Below, in pieces: positions 1 to 5,134 of a stretch of 5,134 bases of DNA. The stretch comes from Actinomycetes bacterium. Its GTDB lineage: Bacteria > Actinomycetota > Actinomycetes > Actinomycetales > Cellulomonadaceae. The DNA lies in the NCBI GenBank assembly GCA_021793115.1, contig JAJYTJ010000222.1:1-5134 (forward strand), in the 5' to 3' direction. The notes under the pieces are model-generated. The model searched no databases. It was not told the DNA's origin and saw only the letters and a program-made list of their open reading frames with translations. How positions within the stretch are numbered: the stretch's first letter is position 1; every line of letters starts with the position of its first letter. The translations under genes and the position numbers were made by a program.

Positions 1-847
1 CATCGACCCCGCGGAGATCGGCAAGAACGTGCGGGCCGACGTGCCGATCGTCGGCGACCTCGTCGAGGTCATCGCCGACCTGCTCGTCGAGCTCGAGCGC
101 GAGCAGGCGCAGCACGGCAAGCCCGACCTCGAGGCCTGGTGGCGCCAGATCGACGCGTGGCGCTCCACCTTCCCGCTCGGGTACGACGAGACCGACGACG
201 GCCACCTCGCGCCGCAGCACGTCATCAGCCGCATCGGCGAGATCACGGGGCCGGAGGCGGTCTACGTGGCCGGCGTCGGCCAGCACCAGATGTGGGCGGC
301 GCAGTTCATCCGCTACCAGCGCCCGCGCGCGTGGCTGAACTCGGGCGGGCTGGGGACCATGGGCTACGCGGTGCCGGCGGCCATGGGGGCCAAGGTCGGC
401 GCACCCGACCGCACGGTGTGGGCCATCGACGGCGACGGCTGCTTCCAGATGACCAACCAGGAGCTGGCCACCTGCACCATCAACGACATCCCCATCAAGG
501 TCGCGGTCATCAACAACTCGTCGCTCGGCATGGTGCGCCAGTGGCAGACCCTCTTCTACGAGCAGCGCTACTCGAACACCGACCTGCACACCGGGCACGG
601 CACGGTGCACATCCCCGACTTCGTCAAGCTCGCCGAGGCGTACGGCGCGGTCGGCCTGCGCTGCGAGACGAAGGCCGACGTCGACGCCACCATCAAGCGG
701 GCCAACGAGATCGACGACCGCCCCGTCGTCGTCGACTTCACCGTCTCGCGCGACGCGATGGTGTGGCCCATGGTCGCCGCGGGCGTGAGCAACGACGACA
801 TCCAGTACGCGCGGGGCCTGACCCCGGCGTGGGACCGGGAGGACTGA
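1..847 (+). CDS. ilvB: Acetolactate synthase large (catalytic) subunit, 3' part only
   Basis: The gene enters from the left edge; the first whole codon is at base 2 and 281 residues are present, roughly half of a usual ~600-residue subunit. The enzyme is ThDP-, Mg- and FAD-dependent and condenses two pyruvates to 2-acetolactate, or pyruvate with 2-ketobutyrate to acetohydroxybutyrate, the first common step to valine, leucine and isoleucine in the cytoplasm. Seen: the fragment opens with IDPAEIGKN, which ends the central domain, and continues through the C-terminal ThDP-binding domain. This domain has [12 protein letters not shown] near base 274, [15 protein letters not shown] near 350, and the ThDP/Mg motif GDG (431-439) to NN (512-517). 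GMVRQWQ follows; its Trp codon at 542-544 matches the conserved active-site-entrance Trp of the family. The C-terminus keeps the usual VWPMVAAG segment. No frameshift or premature stop is visible. It is the first visible gene of ilvBNC. Its promoter and any leader lie outside the window. Confidence 0.97.
   Translation, partial: IDPAEIGKNVRADVPIVGDLVEVIADLLVELEREQAQHGKPDLEAWWRQIDAWRSTFPLGYDETDDGHLAPQHVISRIGEITGPEAVYVAGVGQHQMWAAQFIRYQRPRAWLNSGGLGTMGYAVPAAMGAKVGAPDRTVWAIDGDGCFQMTNQELATCTINDIPIKVAVINNSSLGMVRQWQTLFYEQRYSNTDLHTGHGTVHIPDFVKLAEAYGAVGLRCETKADVDATIKRANEIDDRPVVVDFTVSRDAMVWPMVAAGVSNDDIQYARGLTPAWDRED
837..843 (+). promoter_or_regulatory. Ribosome binding site for ilvN, inside the end of ilvB
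   Basis: GGGAGGA lies in the last codons of ilvB and ends 7 bases before the GTG at 851. It supports that GTG as the ilvN start and suggests that ribosomes finishing ilvB can reinitiate on ilvN, which would help keep the two subunits balanced (inference). Confidence 0.8.
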
Positions 848-850
848 GCC

Positions 851-2432
<1,582 letters not shown>

Positions 2433-2450
2433 TCGCGGTGCGCCGCTCGC

Positions 2451-2508
2451 GGTGCACTCCCAAGCGGTCGGTGCAGGTGCAAGCGCACTGCACCCTTGGG
2501 AGTGCACC
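2451..2508 (+). terminator. Long hairpin after ilvC, probable terminator without a U-tract
   Basis: A perfect 14-base inverted repeat is present: GGTGCACTCCCAAG (2451-2464) and CTTGGGAGTGCACC (2495-2508). The space between also folds: 2470-2475 pairs with 2489-2494, and 2477-2480 with 2485-2488, closing on an AAGC loop, with a 5-base bulge (2465-2469) and one bulged G (2476). That gives about 24 base pairs in 58 bases. It starts 18 bases after the ilvC stop, as a terminator would, but no T-run follows; U-less terminators are commonly proposed in actinomycetes. It could also be a dispersed palindromic repeat or a 3'-end stabiliser of the ilvBNC message. The pairing is seen; the function is inferred. 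Confidence 0.65.
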
Positions 2509-2524
2509 GCGGGCGGCCGCGGTG
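2505..2524 (+). other. Second inverted repeat, overlapping the ilvC 3' hairpin
   Basis: CACCGCGG (2505-2512) and CCGCGGTG (2517-2524) form a perfect 8-base stem with the 4-base loop GCGG. Its left arm uses the last four bases (2505-2508) of the preceding hairpin, so the two stems compete for those bases at their base. This may be chance in such GC-rich DNA, a second terminator stem, or part of a switch. The pairing is certain; a role is not shown. Confidence 0.4.
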
Positions 2525-2535
2525 GCCCGATGAGA

Positions 2536-2555
2536 CGGGACGGCCCGCCGTCCCG
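2536..2555. promoter_or_regulatory. Palindrome just upstream of leuB, possible operator
   Basis: CGGGACGGC (2536-2544) and GCCGTCCCG (2547-2555) are perfect inverted repeats separated by CC. The dyad is centred about 32 bases before the leuB ATG. If the leuB transcript starts at or beside the ATG, it covers the -35 region, a usual place for a repressor to bind. The near-absent loop suits a DNA-binding site better than an RNA hairpin. The regulator is unknown, and chance occurrence is possible at this base composition. Confidence 0.35.
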
Positions 2556-2564
2556 ACGGACGGA

Positions 2565-2570
2565 TAGGTT
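2565..2570 (+). promoter_or_regulatory. Possible -10 element for a leaderless leuB transcript
   Basis: TAGGTT fits the actinobacterial -10 pattern TANNNT and ends 7 bases before the leuB ATG, so transcription would begin on or next to the start codon. There is no convincing Shine-Dalgarno sequence at normal spacing (only GAGG ending 2 bases before ATG), which agrees with leaderless translation. No clear -35 box is seen. The arrangement is suggestive only. Confidence 0.4.
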
Positions 2571-2577
2571 GCGAGGC

Positions 2578-3624
2578 ATGACGGGAACGCAGAGCGGGTC
2601 GATCAGGCTGGCGGTCGTCGCCGGCGACGGGATCGGCCCGGAGGTCGTCGAGCAGGGCCTGCTGGTGCTGGAGAAGGCGGTCGCCGGCACGGCGACGATC
2701 GAGACGACCGAGTTCCGGCTCGGCGCGGCACGCTGGCACGCCACGGGCGAGACGCTGACGGACGACGACCTGGCGGCCATCCGAGAGCACGACGTGATCC
2801 TGCTCGGCGCCGTCGGCGACCCGACGGTGCCGTCGGGCGTGCTCGAGCGCGGGCTGCTCCTCAAGCTCCGGTTCGCGCTCGACCACTACGTCAACCTGCG
2901 TCCGTCCAAGCTCTATCCCGGCGTCGCAGGGCCGCTGGCGAACCCGGGGGACGTGGACTTCGTCGTCGTGCGCGAGGGCACCGAGGGGCCCTACGTCGGC
3001 AACGGCGGCGCGCTGCGCGTCGGCACGCCGCACGAGGTCGCCACCGAGGTGTCCGTCAACACGGCGTTCGGCGTCGAGCGCGTCGTGCGCTACGCCTTCG
3101 CGCAGGCCGCGGCCCGCCCGCGCAAGAAGCTCACGCTGGTGCACAAGCACAACGTGCTGGTGCACGCCGGCCACCTCTGGCGCCGCACGGTGGAGGCGGT
3201 GAACGCCGAGTTCCCGGACGTCACCACGGACTACTGCCACGTCGACGCCGCGACGATCTACCTCGTGACGAACCCGAGCCGCTTCGACGTCGTCGTGACC
3301 GACAACCTCTTCGGCGACATCCTCACCGACCTCGCCGCGGCGATCACCGGCGGCATCGGGCTGGCGGCCTCCGGCAACGTCAACCCCGACCGCACCGCGC
3401 CCAGCATGTTCGAGCCCGTGCACGGCTCCGCACCGGACATCGCGGGGCAGGGCAAGGCCGACCCCACCGCGACCGTGCTGTCCGTCGCGATGCTCCTGGA
3501 CCACCTCGGCCTGCACGAGCAGGCCGCGCGCGTGGACGCCGCGGTCGCCGCCGACCTGGCCGAGCGCGGCGGCCGAGTACGGTCGACGGCCGAGGTGGGT
3601 GCCGACCTCGTCGCGCGCCTCTAG
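2578..3624 (+). CDS. leuB: 3-isopropylmalate dehydrogenase (actinobacterial type)
   Basis: It oxidises and decarboxylates 3-isopropylmalate to 4-methyl-2-oxopentanoate (2-ketoisocaproate) with NAD and Mg or Mn, the step before transamination to leucine. The protein has 348 residues, normal for the short actinobacterial LeuB. Seen: an N-terminal nucleotide-fold start [14 protein letters not shown] (11-24); substrate-binding Arg residues in [15 protein letters not shown] (95-109; Arg98, Arg108) and [11 protein letters not shown] (131-141; Arg132, catalytic Tyr139); catalytic Lys189 in VHKHNVL; metal-binding Asp223 in HVDAATIY; and the family signature [17 protein letters not shown] (243-259; Asp247 and Asp251). 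Cofactor-site residues follow in [15 protein letters not shown] (282-296). The ATG at 2578 is chosen because the family N-terminus begins right after it; an open frame reaching back to 2452 would only add translated hairpin sequence. The VREGTEGPY form is typical of the actinomycete branch rather than the E. coli type. It probably has its own promoter, given the structured 145-base gap behind it. Confidence 0.96.
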   Translation: MTGTQSGSIRLAVVAGDGIGPEVVEQGLLVLEKAVAGTATIETTEFRLGAARWHATGETLTDDDLAAIREHDVILLGAVGDPTVPSGVLERGLLLKLRFALDHYVNLRPSKLYPGVAGPLANPGDVDFVVVREGTEGPYVGNGGALRVGTPHEVATEVSVNTAFGVERVVRYAFAQAAARPRKKLTLVHKHNVLVHAGHLWRRTVEAVNAEFPDVTTDYCHVDAATIYLVTNPSRFDVVVTDNLFGDILTDLAAAITGGIGLAASGNVNPDRTAPSMFEPVHGSAPDIAGQGKADPTATVLSVAMLLDHLGLHEQAARVDAAVAADLAERGGRVRSTAEVGADLVARL

Positions 3625-3644
3625 CCCGCCCCGGCCAGCGCGGA

Positions 3645-3650
3645 TACCGT
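3645..3650 (+). promoter_or_regulatory. Weak candidate -10 element before ilvE
   Basis: TACCGT in the 56-base leuB-ilvE gap fits TANNNT and would place a start near 3657, leaving a leader of about 24 bases. No -35 match is seen, and simple readthrough from leuB is equally possible since no terminator lies between the genes. Confidence 0.2.
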
Positions 3651-3665
3651 CGTCCCGATCCTCGT

Positions 3666-3671
3666 GAAAGG
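3666..3671 (+). promoter_or_regulatory. Ribosome binding site for ilvE
   Basis: GAAAGG ends 9 bases before the ATG at 3681, an adequate Shine-Dalgarno match and spacing. It supports this ATG as the start. Confidence 0.6.
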
Positions 3672-3680
3672 CCACCAGAC

Positions 3681-4781
3681 ATGAGCACCACCACCCCCGC
3701 CGACCTCTTCGCCCTGCACCGCACGGACCACCCGGTGGCTGCCGACGAGCGCGCCAGGCTGCTCGAGCACCCGCGCTTCGGCACCGTGTTCACGGACCAC
3801 ATGGCCCGGGTGAGCTGGACGGCCGACGGCGGCTGGGCCGACCGGCGCGTCGAGCCCTACGCGCCGCTGGTGCTCGACCCGGCGGCCGCCGTGCTCCACT
3901 ACGGGCAGGAGATCTTCGAGGGTCTCAAGGCGTACCGGCACGCCGACGGCTCGGTCTGGTCGTTCCGGCCGCAGGCCAACGCCGCCCGCTTCGCGCGGTC
4001 CGCGCACCGGCTGGCGTTGCCGATGCTGTCCGAGGAGGACTTCCTCGGGGCGATCACGGCGCTCGTGTCGGCGGACCGGGACTGGGTGCCTTCGGGGGAC
4101 GAGACGAGCCTGTACCTGCGCCCGTTCATGTACGCCGCGGAGCGGTTCCTCGGCGTGCGGCCCGCGCGCGCGGTCGAGTTCCTCACCATCGCCTCGCCGG
4201 TGGGTCCGTACTTCGCCTCGGGCGGCGTGCAGCCGGTGTCCATCTGGATCTCCGCCGACTACCACCGCGCCGGTCCCGGCGGCACCGGCGCCGCCAAGTG
4301 CGGCGGCAACTACGCCGCGAGCCTGCTGCCGCAGCAGGAGGCCTACGACAAGGGCTTCGACCAGGTGTGCTTCCTCGACGTGGCCGGCGAGACGCTCGAG
4401 GAGCTCGGCGGCATGAACGTCATGGTGGTGCACGCCGACGGACGCGTGACCACCCCGGCGATCTCCGGGACCATCCTCGAGGGCGTCACGCGATCCTCGA
4501 TCCTCACGCTGCTTTCCGACGCGGGGCACGAGGTCTCGGAGGAGCCGGTGCGGCTCGACGAGCTGACCGTGGGCCTGGCCAGCGGCGAGGTCGCCGAGGT
4601 GTTCGCGTGCGGCACGGCGGCCGTGATGACGCCGATCGGCCGGCTGGCGTCCGACGACTTCGACGTGACGGTCGGCGACGGCGGTGCCGGCCCGGTGACC
4701 CTGGCGATCCGCGAGCAGCTGACGGACATCCAGTACGGCCGCGCGGCGGACACGCACGGCTGGATGCACCGCCTGCTCTAG
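3681..4781 (+). CDS. ilvE: Branched-chain amino acid aminotransferase (PLP class IV)
   Basis: It transfers an amino group between glutamate and the 2-keto acids of valine, leucine and isoleucine, the final step of all three pathways. The 366 residues match the actinobacterial/eukaryotic-like BCAT form rather than the ~309-residue E. coli form. Seen: an N-terminal domain with FGTVFTDHMARVSW (33-46), HYGQEIFEGLKAYR (73-86) and YLRPFMYA (145-152). The PLP Schiff-base Lys is Lys206 in GTGAAKCGGNYAASL (codon 4296-4298). The Glu that contacts the PLP ring nitrogen lies in EELGGMNVMVV (240-250). Cofactor phosphate and substrate loops are seen at TPAISGTILEGVTR (258-271) and ACGTAAVMTPI (309-319). 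The chain ends in the usual QYGRAADTHGWMHRL. No active-site residue is missing. It follows leuB by 56 bases on the same strand and may be cotranscribed with it. The close D-amino acid aminotransferase and aminodeoxychorismate lyase families lack these BCAT-specific segments. Confidence 0.97.
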   Translation: MSTTTPADLFALHRTDHPVAADERARLLEHPRFGTVFTDHMARVSWTADGGWADRRVEPYAPLVLDPAAAVLHYGQEIFEGLKAYRHADGSVWSFRPQANAARFARSAHRLALPMLSEEDFLGAITALVSADRDWVPSGDETSLYLRPFMYAAERFLGVRPARAVEFLTIASPVGPYFASGGVQPVSIWISADYHRAGPGGTGAAKCGGNYAASLLPQQEAYDKGFDQVCFLDVAGETLEELGGMNVMVVHADGRVTTPAISGTILEGVTRSSILTLLSDAGHEVSEEPVRLDELTVGLASGEVAEVFACGTAAVMTPIGRLASDDFDVTVGDGGAGPVTLAIREQLTDIQYGRAADTHGWMHRLL

Positions 4782-4810
4782 GCTCGCTCGCCGGCCGCCC
4801 CTGCCACCCC

Positions 4811-4830
4811 GGCGCCCCACCACGGGCGCC
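4811..4830 (+). terminator. GC-rich hairpin after ilvE, probable terminator
   Basis: GGCGCCC (4811-4817) and GGGCGCC (4824-4830) form a perfect 7-base stem with the loop CACCAC, beginning 29 bases past the ilvE stop. There is no T-run after it. Position and strength suit a U-less terminator. The hairpin sits in what look like degenerate first copies of the following tandem repeat, so it may instead be a by-product of that repeat. Confidence 0.45.
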
Positions 4831-4832
4831 CC

Positions 4833-5134
4833 GCCTCCGGTGCCCCGCCTCCGCCTCCGGTGCCCCGCCTCCGCCTCCGGTGCCCCGCCTCTGGTGCCTC
4901 GCCTCCGGTGCCTCGCCTCCGGTGCCCCGCCTCCGGTGCCCCGCCTCCGCCTCCGGTGCCCCGCCTCTGGTGCCTCGCCTCCGGTGCCCCGCCTCCGGTG
5001 CCTCGCCTCCGGTGCCTCGCCTCCGGTGCCCCGCCTCCGCCTCCGGTGCCCCGCCTCTGGTGCCTCGCCTCCGGTGCCTCGCCTCCGGTGCCCCGCCTCT
5101 GGTGCCTCGCCGCCGGTGCCTTGCGTCCGGTGGC
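4833..5134. repeat. Adenine-free tandem array of 14-base units, reaching the window edge
   Basis: Twenty head-to-tail copies of a 14-base unit can be read, the last cut at 12 bases by the window end. The unit is GCCTCCGGTGCCCC (form A). Form B ends CCTC, and form C has CTGG in place of CCGG and also ends CCTC. A 6-base half unit GCCTCC (h) is inserted at 4847, 4867, 4943 and 5033. The order is A h A h A C B A A h A C A B B A h A C B A C, then two diverged units, GCCGCCGGTGCCTT (5109-5122) and GCGTCCGGTGGC. Less exact units precede it at 4803-4818 and 4819-4832. The + strand has no A anywhere from 4823 to 5134. The 14-base period is not a multiple of three, no start codon or ribosome site serves it, and all frames are open merely for lack of A, so I see no gene here. 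Whatever follows lies beyond the window. Confidence 0.92.

Noticed and set aside
2433..2455. 9-base direct repeat TCGCGGTGC at 2433-2441 and 2447-2455
   Set aside because: It is too short and too GC-biased to be meaningful alone. It could be noise or a remnant of duplication beside the hairpin.
2452..2577. N-terminal extension of leuB from an in-frame GTG at 2452
   Set aside because: It would translate the inverted repeats into a sequence with no family match, and it has no ribosome site. The known LeuB N-terminus starts just after the ATG at 2578.
3621..4823. 400-codon open frame on the - strand across ilvE
   Set aside because: It is a shadow of ilvE codon bias with low-complexity Gly/Arg/His sequence and no recognisable domain.
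4833..5134. The tandem array as a repetitive protein-coding region or a CRISPR array
   Set aside because: The 14-base period is not a multiple of three and no start codon or ribosome site leads into it. There are no unique spacers between repeats, so it is not CRISPR. Open frames in it only reflect the lack of A (and of T on the other strand).

Overview
This window is a stretch of GC-rich chromosome with the codon usage, GTG starts, compact gene spacing and protein sequences expected of an actinomycete. The proteins look most like those of Micrococcales such as Cellulomonas relatives, but that finer placement is inference from remembered sequence character, not from a search. All four complete genes and the one partial gene lie on the + strand, and together they encode most of the enzymes of valine, isoleucine and leucine synthesis.

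Layout: (1) 1-847, the C-terminal half of ilvB, the large catalytic subunit of acetolactate synthase; (2) 851-1375, ilvN, its regulatory ACT-domain subunit; (3) 1404-2432, ilvC, ketol-acid reductoisomerase. These three are tightly packed (gaps of 3 and 28 bases), each downstream start has a clear Shine-Dalgarno sequence, and they form an evident ilvBNC operon. (4) 2433-2577 is a 145-base intergenic region with three inverted repeats, two of which overlap, followed by a possible -10 element placed for a leaderless leuB transcript. (5) 2578-3624, leuB, 3-isopropylmalate dehydrogenase of the actinobacterial type. (6) 3681-4781, ilvE, branched-chain aminotransferase. (7) 4782-5134, a gene-free tail with a short GC hairpin (likely the ilvE terminator) and then a tandem array of about twenty 14-base units that contains no adenine on the + strand and runs to the window edge.

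How the genes fit together: IlvB and IlvN make acetolactate or acetohydroxybutyrate, and IlvC isomerises and reduces these to dihydroxy acids. The dehydratase IlvD is not in the window. LeuB carries out the oxidative decarboxylation step of the leucine branch, and IlvE transaminates the final 2-keto acids to valine, isoleucine and leucine. The genes themselves are ordinary. I see no mobile element, CRISPR array, RNA gene or unknown system. The parts that merit a second look are non-coding: the structured ilvC-leuB spacer and the adenine-free tandem array after ilvE.
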